Source of the DNA: Turbatrix aceti
Lineage: Eukaryota; Nematoda; Chromadorea; Rhabditida; Panagrolaimidae
Assembly (NCBI GenBank): GCA_963969345.1
Contig: OZ017767.1
Coordinates: forward strand, 3,438,739-3,502,738
Direction: 5' to 3'
Length of the DNA: 64,000 nt
The stretch's first letter is position 1. The number at the start of each line of letters is the position of its first letter. Below the pieces are notes generated by a model, which searched no databases, was not told the DNA's origin, and saw nothing but the letters and a program-made list of their open reading frames with translations. This document shows positions 48,792-59,501 of the stretch, piece after piece. The translations under genes and the position numbers were made by a program.

Positions 48792-51700
48792 ATGAATTCG
48801 AAGCACGACCAAACTTCGAGCGACGCGGCGCATGCCTCCGGGCACCGTCGCACTCCATCCCGCTCGCCATCGCCACCTCCTCCAACTGCATCGGCGCGAG
48901 CGGGAATGTCGCCTCGGCGACAGGAGTCACCTGGGGCTGAAGATGCCCGTCGGTTTCTGGGTAACCGGATGCAGGCGGTGCACTCTGAGGTCCAGGGACT
49001 TCACAACGCAGGACCCATCGAAGGTGAGTAACATTCATTTATCAACTTGTTTTTTTTTTATAAAATCTTGTACAACCTTCACTGATGACTTTTTTTGCAA
49101 CATCTTCTGGGAATGGGGAGAATTCTGGACAATTGAACATTATTTTTTTTAATTAAAAATTTATTTTTGAAAATAAAAAAAAACATTTTTGAATTTTGCT
49201 TGTTTTCAAAGGAATTGTTCGGAATATTTTTTTGTTTTTTTATAAGCTCTGTTTTTATCCCCAGCTAACAAGAATTTTTTGTTCTATGCGTACATCCTGT
49301 TTTATTGTCACCTGATTTTTACAAAACTGATTCCCGTTCATGGCATACTCTTGACTGATTTTTTTCATCTTCAATTTTCAGTAGAATTTGATTATTTGTA
49401 AATTCGTGATTTTTGTCCACCTCCGGCCAAAAACAATTTTTTTTGACGGATCATTTTTTTCTGCGAATGGGAAAGAATCCTGAACCATTGATCATATTTT
49501 TTTTTAATAAAACAAATTAATAAAATGCATCCAAAATAATTATCTTCACATCTGTCTGTTGTCATCCGAATTTCTTTTTTTTCCAATTTTTTTCTTTTTT
49601 TCTTGTCTTTTTTTTAACTTTTTTGAATTTGCTTGTTTTCAAAGGTTATCTTTTATCTTTATCGTTGGAATATTTTTTTTTGTTTTTTTTTATAATCTCT
49701 GTTCTCATCCCCAGATAACATGAATTTTTTGTTTAATGCGTACATCCTGTTTTATTGTCACCTGATTTTTACAAAACTGATTCCCGTTCATGGCATACTC
49801 TTGACTGATTTTTTTTCACCTTCAATTTTCAGTAGAATTTGATTATTTGTAAATTCGTGATTTTTGTCCCCCTCCGGTCAAAAACAACTTTTTTTGACGG
49901 ATCATTTTTTTCTGCGAATGGAAAAGAATCCTGAACCATTGATCATAATTTTTTTTTAATTATCTTCACATCTGTCTGCTACACGCTGGAATGAATTTAA
50001 TGTCCGGAGGCTGTTGCCATCCGAATTTCTTTTTTTCCGATTTTTTCCCTTTTTCCTGAATTTTATTTTTTTTTTGTTTTTTTATAATTTCTGTTCTTAT
50101 CCCCAATCCTGTTTTTTTTGTCACCAGATTTTTGCAAAATTGCCTCAAATTCATGACATACTCTTGACTGAATTTTGTTCACTTTTGATATTGAGTAGAA
50201 TCCGATTATTTGTCAATTTATCGTGATTTTTGTCCCGCTCCGGGCAAAAACAGGCTGTAATTGAACAACATTCTTCCCGTAAATAATTTTTTTTTCATCC
50301 AGGACCTTACGTTTTTTGAGTTTCTAGCAATAAGTCTCGCATTTTGTTTTAAAAAAAAATCTTGTGGTTGTAATTCTTATACAAATTTTTTTCGAAAATT
50401 TTTTTTCGAAAATTTTGTATGAATAAATTATCTGGTCAAAATGTTTTGTAAAAATTTAAAAATATGTGATTTGACTTTTTTTATGCTGAATTTTTTTTCA
50501 GACGTCGAGATGGAGTCGCTGCACGGCGACGACGACGTCGAGATGGCCAGCCTGCAAGGGGACGGCGACGTCGACATGCAGTCCGTCGACGGCGACGAAG
50601 ACGACGACCACAACAACGACGAGGGCCAGGGCTTGGGCGGAGCTAGCCGATCGTCCCCGGTAGCACGAATCTTCCGTGCTGCCGTCGGACCGAGGCTCCG
50701 CATCCCGCTTCGGAACCGGCCGGCTTTCAAACCGGTACGACCGATGGGGTGCGGGGGCACCTTCGCGGTCAACCGGGCATGGGAGGAAACTCTCAGATCC
50801 TACCCCGACCCGCGAGGAGCCCAGCCGCCGGCTGCTCGACGCACGCGGCCACCTCGACCAACGCATGCTGCCGCTGCGGTCGTTGCTGGCATTCCAGCCA
50901 GCTCGGCCAAAGCCAAAGCTGCAGCCGCCGTCGTAGCAGCCCCCGCCCCCTCCTCCTCCTCCGTCGCCGTCCCCCGCTGCCACACAGGCGGCACCTGAAG
51001 CCAAACCGGCTGACGGTGCCGTCATCAAGTCCACCGGCATTGTCGGTGGCAACCAGGTCGTTCCCGGCGACCACGTCTGCCTTCGTCGGCCCCGCTCCTC
51101 CTCCACGGAGCCCCCGGCCAAGAGGCGACGTGTGTCGGCCGATGTCGACGAAGACAACACCGAGCCCCTCCGCTCGCCGAATCCTGTCCCTAGCAAAGAC
51201 AGCGAGGCTGGCAGCGGAGTCAACACCGGCGGCTCGGACGACAACGACGGAGAGGCCCTGCAAGTGGCACCGCAGGTCCTGGCGGAGCAGGCCTCTCCAG
51301 TCTGCGTCAACAACGACGACGACGAAGCCGAAGACGATGAGGAAGCCAACAACGGCGCGGAGAACGACGCTGACGCTGGTGGCGCCGACGACAACGCGGA
51401 ACTCTTCAACGTTCCACCGCCGCCAGCTGAAGCGTCAAGCGGATACCCTGAAGCTCTCTTTCGGGGTCCGTACATCCCGCCGTTCGTCCCGTCCGCGTAC
51501 AACTGGAACATCCTCCAGTACGCGTGGACGCGGCTCTACGACGACAACGGCGACCTCATCGTCCCCTCGCGTGTCGAAGCCCCGGTGATTCTTCACCGCA
51601 GCGAAGAAACGGGCGACGACTACGACGAGAACGGCGACGTCATCGTCCCAGAAGCCGAAGAAGAACCGGCCGTCCGCGCCCCACCCAGCCCATCCACATC

Positions 51701-52183
51701 GCAGGGTGGCGCACCGGTGGTCGACGATGTCCAGGCTCCCGACAATGTCGTGGCAGTCTACGACGCCATCGTGGAAGACGTCGGCCACTGGCAGGACGAT
51801 GCCGGCTTCGACGGCGAAGCAGCCCTCGACGACGTCGACGAAGCTGTCAACGACGACAACGGCAACGACAGCGACGAAGACAACGACGAGGAAGACGACG
51901 ACGCCCACCCGTACCCGATGGATGACGCTTGGGTACTCGACGTCGAAGCCATGGAGGACCTCAATCTCATTGGCGGAGACGTTGAGCCCATCGTCGTCGA
52001 CGCCCCTCCACCTCCTCCTCCGAGCCCCGCACTGCCACCACCACCGCCTCCGCAGCAGCCGAGGTACAACTTGCGGCAGGCTCGCCGGGCGCCTGAACGG
52101 CTCAATGTCGTTCACAGCGGGCGGGTACAGAGGTACCCCACGACGGGTGGCGTCGTCGTTGATCGACAGGGCAGGCGACTTTG
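48792..52183 (+). CDS. Acidic, proline-rich, probably nuclear protein (frameshifted)
   Basis: Exon 1 (48792-49023) and exon 2 (50502-52183) join in phase 1 (G|AC). Exon 1 is Ser/Pro/Arg-rich. Exon 2 opens with acidic repeats (DVEMESLHGD, DVEMASLQGD, DVDMQSVDGD), an Arg/Pro-rich stretch, polyAla, PPAKRRRV (a basic nuclear-localisation-like motif), long Asp/Glu/Asn tracts, the repeated YDDNGDLIVP / YDENGDVIVP block, polyproline runs, and the basic YNLRQARRAPERLN near the end. The frame shifts once at about 50936-50975, where a CCCCC run has one base too many for continuity. No catalytic domain is seen. GC content and codon use are far above neighbours. Splicing the GTATGT donor at 52184 to the next TTTTCAG (52380) would create TGA at the junction. 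About 640 residues if the frame is continuous. Confidence 0.6.
49199..50260. repeat. Tandem triplication inside the acidic-protein intron
   Basis: Three copies of one AT-rich segment at about 49199-49504, 49627-49951 and 50076-50260 (the last partial), period about 430 bp. Shared marks: TTATCCCCAG, TACATCCTGTTTTATTGTCACC, GGCATACTCTTGACTGA, and CTCCGGCCAAAAACA. The first two are nearly identical and the third is degenerate, so the duplication is recent for two copies and older for the third. Confidence 0.85.
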
Positions 52184-52370
52184 GTATGTTTTTATTTACT
52201 TATATTTTTATATTTTTTATATAAATTATTTTTATTTTTTTAATTATTTATAAATTGTATTCGTTTCAAATTGTTTTTAATTTAAAAAATACGCAAAAAA
52301 TGCAAAAAAGTAATTTTTCTCAGCCTATAAAATTTTATTACAGTAATTATTAGTACCTTGTTTTATAAAA

Positions 52371-55300
52371 ATGAATTTTCAGAAGCAAGAATTTCGGCCA
52401 CCTCTGCTCATTTGGCTTCTCCGCTGTCCGAGCATGTGGCAAGTTCTTCGCCTGTCCTGTCATCTCTTTTCTGACAAACCGACGTTGAATCCTGATACAT
52501 CTTCTTCAACATCGGGAACTCAAAACGACGCCAAGCACTCCGACAGTGGACACTCAGACGCCAACAGTCCGACAATGGTCCATTTCGGAAGCCCAGATGC
52601 CAAGGAGGACACCCAAAATTTTTTTCGGTTAGTTTTTTTTCTCATCTGATTTTTTATTTTCGTGTTTTCATCAATATATTTTTTTCCATTATTTTTGCAC
52701 TTAAAAAAATTATTTTTTATAAAAATCGTTAAATTAGTTCGGCAAAAAAAAACTATTTTTGTTGCAACATTTTTTTCTACTAAAACAATTGTGAAACCGA
52801 GTGTAAGAAGATTTTATATACATTTTTTCATGATTTTTTTTTCAGAAGCGAACCAAGCCAAAGCTGTCTACCCCGACTGGAAGCCGCCAGGTACCGATGG
52901 AGCCTCGATCGATGACAACGACACGCTCCGCATCCTTCCACACACCTGATCTGCGGTTTTGCCAGAAATTCTGTTGCCGATCCATTCGGGAGACCAGAAC
53001 CATGCCTTGCAGCCTACGATACCGACTCTGGGTTTTTTGAAGACGCACTCGCTCGAGAAGCTTGCGTGCCATCCCAGTCACTCATGAACAAGCACATCCA
53101 AGCAATCGTTTCACGCCAATGAAGCCAAATGCAGATGAAATGTGTACCATGGCGCGGTCGTTGTGCTGCCAGATTTCATTTTTTCCCTCAAAAGTGAGTT
53201 TTTTGCAGATTTTTTTTATAAAAACTTTTTTGGGAGCTAAAATACAATTTTACATGGGTTCAAAAATCTGTAAAAAAAATTATTACGCGAAAAAAACGTT
53301 TTTTATGTTTTAGGAGCTGGATCGAACGAAGCCAGAAGGCAATTCTTGATTTTTCCGTGACAACCCAATTCCGTGCTACAATCCCGATATTCTCGCCTCA
53401 AGATGGGAAACAGTGATACCGGATCAAGCCTGTCCAGAAAAAGCTCCTCAAACAAGATCGATTTGACGCGATTTGAGGCCTCCAGGAAGCCACTGGGTTT
53501 TTTGAACACAAATGCAGCCGCTCGAAATTCGCTGAGGAATTCCACACGCCAACGACAGTCTCGCATACCACCTAGCCAAGATTTGTACCGGTGTCGGCTA
53601 TTTTGCTCATCCTCAAGCTCGTTTCCGGATGCCCAGATGCCAAGGGGGAAACGAAAAATTTTTTTGGTTGGTTTTTTTCTCATTTTGTATTTTATTCATC
53701 AATTCATAATTTTTTTCCAATTTTTTTTCCAATTAAAAAAATTATTTTTTTATAAAAATCGTTAAATTAGTTCGGCAAAAAAAACTATTTTTGTTGCAAC
53801 ATTTTTTTCTACTAAAAAAATTGTGAAACCGAGTGTAAGAGTGTTTTATACAAAATAATGCGCTGTTACTTTTTTTTTCATTTTTATGTTTTTTTTTCAG
53901 CAGAAGCGAACCAAGCCAAAGCTGTCTACCCCGACTGGAAGCCGCCAGGTACCGATGGAGCCCCGATCGATGACAACGACACGCTCCGCTTCCTTCCAAA
54001 CACCTGATCTGCGGTTTTGCCAGAAATTCTGTGGCCGATCCATTCGGGAGACCAGAAGCAAGCCTCGCAGCCTACGATACCGAATCTGGGTTTTTTTGAA
54101 GCCGCACCGACTCGAGAAGTTTGCACGCCACCCCAGTTACCCATGAACAAGCACACCATCCAAGCAATCGTTTCACGCCATTGAAACCGATGAAATGTGC
54201 CCATGGCGCGGTCGTTGTGCTGCCAGGAATCAAAAGTGAGTTTTTTTGCACACAAATTAGAATTTTTTTATAAAAAATTTTTTTGGAAACCAAAATTCGA
54301 TGTTGCAAAAAAATGGTAAAAAAAAATTTATGTGAAAAAAAACGTTTTTATTTGGTTTCCTATCAAAACAAATGGTTTTCAAAATTTTCCTCATTGTTTT
54401 TTTTAAATGGATTTTGTTTTAGGGTATTTGTGGCGACCAACCTGCATTCCATGTGCCCGATTTGAAAATCCAGCACTCTGTCAGACGATACGGTGTCACG
54501 AGCGCAAATCCCACCACGACGTCAGCATGCCATGATGTCACCCCGATTATTCCGCTCCACCATCGCGAAAAACTGACAAGCAGCCGCCCGAAGCACCCCA
54601 GCAACCACTCGCTCGAGAAGCTCGCTGCCGCTCATTTCTCAGGCCATTTGACGTTCGGGAAGAAAGGTCTGCTCCACCTCAAGCCCCTGAACAACGAGAA
54701 CATTGCTCGCTTATTTCGATGCCGACGACGCTCAGCGATTCCGGCAAGATATCAGATTTGACATGGCTCGCACTGCCTCGCTCAACAGCACGACGTGAAG
54801 TCGATTTAATCAAATTTTGGCCATATTCTGACGCCACCTGCCGATTTTATATTACAACGCCTGCCGAAGCAGTTCACACTGCGATACTGCAACAATTGCA
54901 GCCTCGAAATCCAGGCATACTCGGCCAGGAGTTGTTGGTGTATTTTTTTGTGTGAGTTTTTTTTCGGACACACTTCTTAAAAAAAAAGTTTTTGGAATTT
55001 TTTTCGCACGTTAAATTTTTTTTACGTCCAATACAAAAAAAGTTGTACATACCACAAAATTTAAACTGTTGCACACATATTTGAATTTTTTTATAAAATT
55101 TTTTTTGGAAACCAAAATTCGATATTTCAAAAAAATGGTAGAAAAAAATTGTTATGTGAAAAAAACGGTTTTATTTGGTTTCCTATCAAAACAAATGGTT
55201 TTCAAAATTTTTTCATTGTTTTTTTTTAAGTGAATTTTGTTTTAGGGTAATTGTGGCGACCAACCTGCATTCCATGTGCCGATTTGAAAATCTAGCACTC

Positions 55301-56370
55301 TGTCAGCAGACGATACGGTATCAAGAGCGCAAATTGTTACCCAGCGCTTCTACCAGGACATCAGCACGCCAGAAAACTCGCCTGAATGACAGCCCGATTG
55401 CACCATCATTACTTTCGAGCAGTCGCCAGATGCACGTGGCTAGTCCAGCAAGCACTCGCTCGAGAAGCTCACACTGATTGCAGTCCCCGTGATCCACAGA
55501 TTTCTCATGCCATTGGACGTTCGGGAAGGAAGGTCAGCTCACCCTCAAGCCCATGAACAAAAGCAACATTGCTCCGCTCATGTCGAGTTGCATTTGATGC
55601 CGACGACGCCGGCGATTCCGGAGGACATCGGATTTGACATGTTTCGTCTCCGTGCAAAAATTTCGCTCCCCACATTACCTCACAGTCCGACATGAAGTCG
55701 GTTCAATCAAATTTTGGCCATTTCCTGACGCCACCTGTCGAGCCTGGATTACAAATCCTGTCAAAGCCGTCCGCACTACTAAACTGCACCAATTGCAGTC
55801 TCGACGGAATCCTGATCATACTCGGCCATGAACCGTTGGCCTATTATTCGTGTAAGTTTTTTTTCTTATCCAGTATTTTTTATAAATTTTTTATTAAAAT
55901 TTTTTTATGGAAAAAACTAAATTAAAAAAATTTAATTGAATAATTGAAGCAAAAAATTTTTATAAAAGAACATTTTTACATAACTCATATTTTTTTTTCA
56001 AATTTTCATCCAGTATTCTTTTCAGAATCTGGCATCAAAAATTACTCGCGCAAATGCCCGGGAAAGCAGACAGTGCAAAATCGGAAATCGCGCTCTTTTA
56101 TCGCTTCCGCCAATCCCGTCAGCAACGACAAAAGCCACGAATACTCAATGAGAGTTGCTTCAAAAGAAAAAAAATGTCGTAAGCCAAAGCCATACCGAAA
56201 TGAGTCCACGCTGTCCATCAATGACGACGACTTTGAACGCCCCATTTCTGGAGGGCATCGTCGCGACGACCACCCTCAATCACTCGGACATCCGAGTTGA
56301 ACGTCGTCACCAAATCCTGTCGACACAGGACGGACAGCTAATTGGAAAATTGGTGAAAATTCGATGGCAT
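52371..56370 (+). ncRNA. Duplicated exon-like blocks without a conserved frame
   Basis: GC-rich blocks (about 52381-52628, 52845-53190, 53313-53665, 53899-54237, 54422-54954, 55244-55852, 56025-56372) alternate with AT-rich spacers that look like introns (GTGAGTTTTT starts, TTTTTTTTCAG ends). Two cassettes are duplicated: 52690-53190 with 53712-54236, and 54280-54955 with 55110-55855. Between copies the best open frames differ and each is broken by stops or indels, so protein-level selection is not apparent. Small hairpins occur in both copies (CTGCA..TGCAG at 54887 and its counterpart near 55790). Either a decayed repetitive coding gene or exons of a long non-coding RNA continuing into the structured region to the right. 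Confidence 0.4.
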
Positions 56371-56579
56371 TAGGTGGGTTTTCAAGGAATTTTTTTTAAT
56401 CTTATAAAATTTTGATATTTTTTGGAAAAAGAAATTGTAAGACTACGTAATTACTTTTTATTTTGATTCGCAAAAAATCTCAAACAGTAATGAGTTTTTA
56501 TTTAAAAAATGGACGCAAAGACACACATTTTTAATTATACAGATTTTTTTTCAAAAAAACCCGTTCACTATTTTTTTTC

Positions 56580-57165
56580 AAAGTAAGCCTTTTTTTAGCA
56601 GATACCAAACGAGACCAAGACTGCTCCAAAGCAAACCCACGCACGGCAACCGATAGCCGAATCACCTCGTACTCACACTCCATGGCTTCAAATGCGGAGC
56701 CCGAGTTTGGCAGCACCCATTAGCCAATATTGCTCGATCACCACCCAAATACCATCCTTTCTACCCAAGATGGCGTTTTGGAACAACGGCAGACAACAGC
56801 CGATACCGAAAACGAGCACCGCGATTGACACCTGATTTTATCATCGCCGAAACCTGTCAGCAGCTAGCGACAGCAAATTTGAAAAGAATTGGGGCATATG
56901 AGGTACGTTTTTAGCAAAAAAAAATTTATAAAAAAAAGTTGAACCTTTTTTTGGGAAAAAGGTTTTTCTTCAAATTTTTATAATTTTTTTCAAAATGCAG
57001 AACAAAAAATTTCTCACAAAATGTTCATGGAAGTATTTTTTATTTTTTATAAATTTATTTATCGTTTTTATAAAAATATCAATAGACATAAAAACTAATT
57101 TCGGATAAAAACATTTTACTAAAATTATTCTCACAGATTTGTTTTTCAAAGTAAACTGTTTTAGC
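56580..57165 (+). other. Exon-like block plus AT spacer
   Basis: A GC-richer block (56600-56905), ending at GAG|GTACGT, is followed by an AT-rich spacer with TTTATAAATTTAT-type sequence to about 57165. No frame is convincing. Only short inverted repeats (4-5 bp) are seen in the block. Confidence 0.35.
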
Positions 57166-57875
57166 AAATACCAACAAAGTGAAGTCAATTTTATGGCCAG
57201 AACACCCACGCAGATTGAGCACTGCCGTCAAAGTCAAGCCAGACAACGCTGCCCTGCCGAATTTCCTTTCACGCGATTGACACCCGACTTGGAGCCCCGT
57301 CAACTCCAGAAATCGCAAAGGCAATGTGGATCAAACCCTCGCGAGCAACATTGCCATATCGAGCAACCGGCACAAGCACATCCGTGGCAGCGCAAAAACA
57401 AAGAAATGCATGGGCACCTGATGAGGGGCATCGCCGAATCCTGTCAACTCTGAGGCAACCCCACGCACGGCATTCCATACCCAGACCGTCAAAATCGCTG
57501 CCCATGCCAAGAATTTCCTCTCACGCGATACAAGTTCGACTTGGAGTCCGCTGAGCTCCAGAACATCGCAATACCAAAGCAGCCAGGTGCCGTGATTGCG
57601 AGTCCGACATGACCCATCACGTAAGAACGCCCTGCTAGCTACGACGACAACTACCGTAGTCAGAGTATCAAGGAAGCAGATGACCGAAACCACGATGGCA
57701 TCGTGAGTGGCCTGCCCGATACTCAAGCGAACACGCCTGCGTCCAGTCATCGTACTACCATGACTACGGTGACACCGAACAATCCAGTTCGTCACCAGAG
57801 GCAACAACATCCCCATCAAAGGTTGTTGCCTCGGACCAGGCGTCGCAGATATTTCCACGATTTTTCCTCGAGGTT
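57165..57875 (+). ncRNA. Structured block A
   Basis: A block bounded on the left by a TTTTAGCAAATACC acceptor-like site and on the right by an intron-like AT spacer. Two diverged copies of a segment (57231-57330 and 57485-57585) keep the stem TGGAG/CTCCA (57290-57294 with 57304-57308; 57542-57546 with 57556-57560) while the loop differs. At its right end are nested perfect stems: 57653-57661 with 57762-57770 (9 bp), 57663-57669 with 57718-57724 (7 bp), 57691-57697 with 57699-57705 (7 bp), 57768-57773 with 57791-57796 (6 bp) and 57798-57808 with 57822-57832 (11 bp). No long frame with a recognisable product. Confidence 0.45.
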
Positions 57876-58134
57876 CGTTTTTTTTTACAAAAAAATTTTT
57901 ATAATATAATTTATTGGAAAACTAAACTGTTTTTTTTGGAAAACTAAATTCTTTATTTAAAAAAAAATTTTTGGAAAACTAAATTATTTTATTAAAAAAA
58001 TATTTCATATACTATAAAATGCTTTTTTTAAACAAAATTATTTTGATACCTTTTTTATAGTTTAAATTTGTTAAATAAAAATTGATTGTTGAAAAAAATT
58101 TTTTTCATCCATTTTAATTGAATATTTTTTTCAG

Positions 58135-58475
58135 ATCGGCTGTCCGTTCATGGACATCCCATTCCCGTCCGCCAGGCAAGCACTGGACGGGAGTCCACGT
58201 CAGCCGATCCATCCAAGCCGTCAGCAGCGATCAAGTGACTCTGATCCGCGACGCACGGGCCGAGGCACCTAAGCCAGCCCCGAGGTAGGCTCGTATCGGT
58301 TTTTCTCAAAGTGGGAGGGTCGTGCTCATATAGGAGGGGGTTCTTGCTAACAGCTTATATAGGTGCCCGGATGCGCATTTGTGACTGGCTCAACCCTGGG
58401 TCAGTCACCGCCCCTGCGACGTCGGGCTTTTATTATTTATTGAATGCATTTATTTTTATGTTATAATTATTTGTA
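58135..58475 (+). ncRNA. Structured block B with cloverleaf-like fold
   Basis: Starts right after a TTTTTTTCAG acceptor. An outer 9-bp stem (58134-58142 with 58201-58209) encloses GTCC/GGAC (58142-58145 with 58152-58155) and a 7-bp stem CCCGTCC/GGACGGG (58164-58170 with 58185-58191). Further stems: GATCA/TGATC (58229-58233 with 58242-58246) and GTGACTG/CAGTCAC (58381-58387 with 58402-58408). It is followed by an A-rich tract, a layout reminiscent of a retroposed RNA. It is not a tRNA: arm sizes and loops do not fit. Confidence 0.4.
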
Positions 58476-58517
58476 AAAAAAACCCAAAAAAAAAAAAACA
58501 AAAAAAAAAAAAAAAAA

Positions 58518-58556
<39 letters not shown>

Positions 58557-58600
58557 AGAAAAAAAAGAGCCTATAATGCCACCAGAAAAAAAAGAGCAAA
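58476..58600. repeat. A-rich tract 1
   Basis: About 90 bp of nearly pure A, interrupted by single C or G, after structured block B. Could be a retroposition tail, simple-sequence expansion or a spacer. Minus-strand polyPhe open frames across it are artefacts. Confidence 0.8.
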
Positions 58601-58683
58601 AATGCCAAAAAAAAAGAGCCATAACAAGGGCCAACTTTCTGTCTAGCAAATAGACAAAGAACGGCGGTGGATGGTAGTCAGCC

Positions 58684-58950
58684 ATGGTCGAAAGACCGAC
58701 CATCGGAGCATATTAGCCGTGCATTGTTAACGGACGCTCCGGTGGTTCCACCGGGCCCCCCATGGATGACGGGGGCCCAGGCAATTTCTTCGGAAGTTGC
58801 CAGCCGTTAGATGATCGCTGTCCTTCCCGGGCGGCGTCGCCATTCCCGCCCGGTCGACTAGCGGGCTGCCTCGTGGCCCGCTGCTCTCGGAGACGTCCAA
58901 TAATTTTGGCCGCCTCCGAGGGCAAACCGTGCAGCGACATCGACTAATGG
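58684..58950 (+). ncRNA. Structured block C: train of hairpins
   Basis: Consecutive perfect stems: GGTC-GAAA-GACC (58686-58697), CGGAGC/GCTCCG (58704-58709 with 58736-58741) enclosing CCGT/ACGG, CCGGTGG/CCACCGG (58739-58745 with 58748-58754), GGGCCCCC/GGGGGCCC (58753-58760 with 58771-58778), GGCAATTTC-TTCG-GAAGTTGCC (58780-58801, with one G-U), CCGGGCGG/CCGCCCGG (58827-58834 with 58846-58853), AGCGGGC/GCCCGCT (58860-58866 with 58876-58882) and CTCGGAG/CTCCGAG (58886-58892 with 58914-58920). Neighbouring stems that overlap by a few bases are alternatives or coaxial. GAAA and TTCG are the classic stable RNA tetraloops. The block ends at a possible donor (TGG|TAAGT). Open frames on both strands exist but show no family. 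Confidence 0.5.
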
Positions 58951-59002
58951 TAAGTTATCTGGGAACATTTTGGAACGACTAATCCGCATTTTGTCTTTTG
59001 CA

Positions 59003-59150
59003 GACAACCGCCTGACCAGCGAAGAGGCTTAGGCTGCTAGTCAGCCTTCCTGCCTGCCCGACGCGGTTTCAACTGCCGCACAGGGCCGCCACCACACGAG
59101 GCATTGGACCTGAAGATAATCGGTCCAATGCGTGGTAGTATTTTTCTATC
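59003..59150 (+). ncRNA. Structured block D
   Basis: After a TTTTGCAG acceptor. Holds a perfect 10-bp stem GCATTGGACC/GGTCCAATGC (59101-59110 with 59122-59131, 11-nt loop). Confidence 0.4.
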
Positions 59151-59215
59151 TTTTTTGAAGGTATGTCTCTTTGAATTTTTCAAAATCAGAAAATAAAAGT
59201 TGTTTTTTTTCAGAC

Positions 59216-59442
59216 GCAAGGTCACTAGATCAACATTCGCTTGATCATTCACCACTCAACCATCATAATCTTCAACAATGAATCCTCAATCATCCATCAT
59301 CAACATCGGAGCGACATAGTCGCTCCAATTAGCGGGCCCAGTCATCCCAGACTGCCCCCGCCGATGCGCCAGCGTCTTCACTTCAAAACAGCAAGAATCC
59401 AAACTTGCAGCGCATCTCGGAAACGAAGTGCCATCCAAAATG
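59216..59442 (+). ncRNA. Structured block E
   Basis: Between a TTTTTTTTCAG acceptor (59214) and a GG|GTAAGT donor (59442). Contains GGAGCGAC-ATA-GTCGCTCC (59308-59326), a perfect 8-bp stem with a 3-nt loop. CATCAT/ATCATC-type simple repeats precede it. Confidence 0.35.
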
Positions 59443-59501
59443 GGTAAGTAAAAAATTGGGGTCGGTGTCCAGAGCTTCTAATCAGAAATTGTACTTTCAG
59501 A

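Noticed and set aside
50749..52224. Alternative Arg/Thr/Ser-rich frames on both strands over the acidic-protein exon
   Set aside because: They arise from GC-rich low-complexity codons; the chosen frame has the C-ending codon bias and continues exon 1 in phase.
58467..58703. PolyPhe minus-strand frames over the A-rich tracts (also 61299-61752)
   Set aside because: Direct translation of poly(T); not genes.
58713..58947. Short open frames on both strands of structured block C
   Set aside because: Mutually overlapping, no family, and better explained by GC-rich inverted repeats.
58684..58950. Hammerhead or HDV-like self-cleaving ribozyme in block C
   Set aside because: The GAAA is only a hairpin loop; the conserved CUGANGA core and HDV double-pseudoknot pattern are not found.
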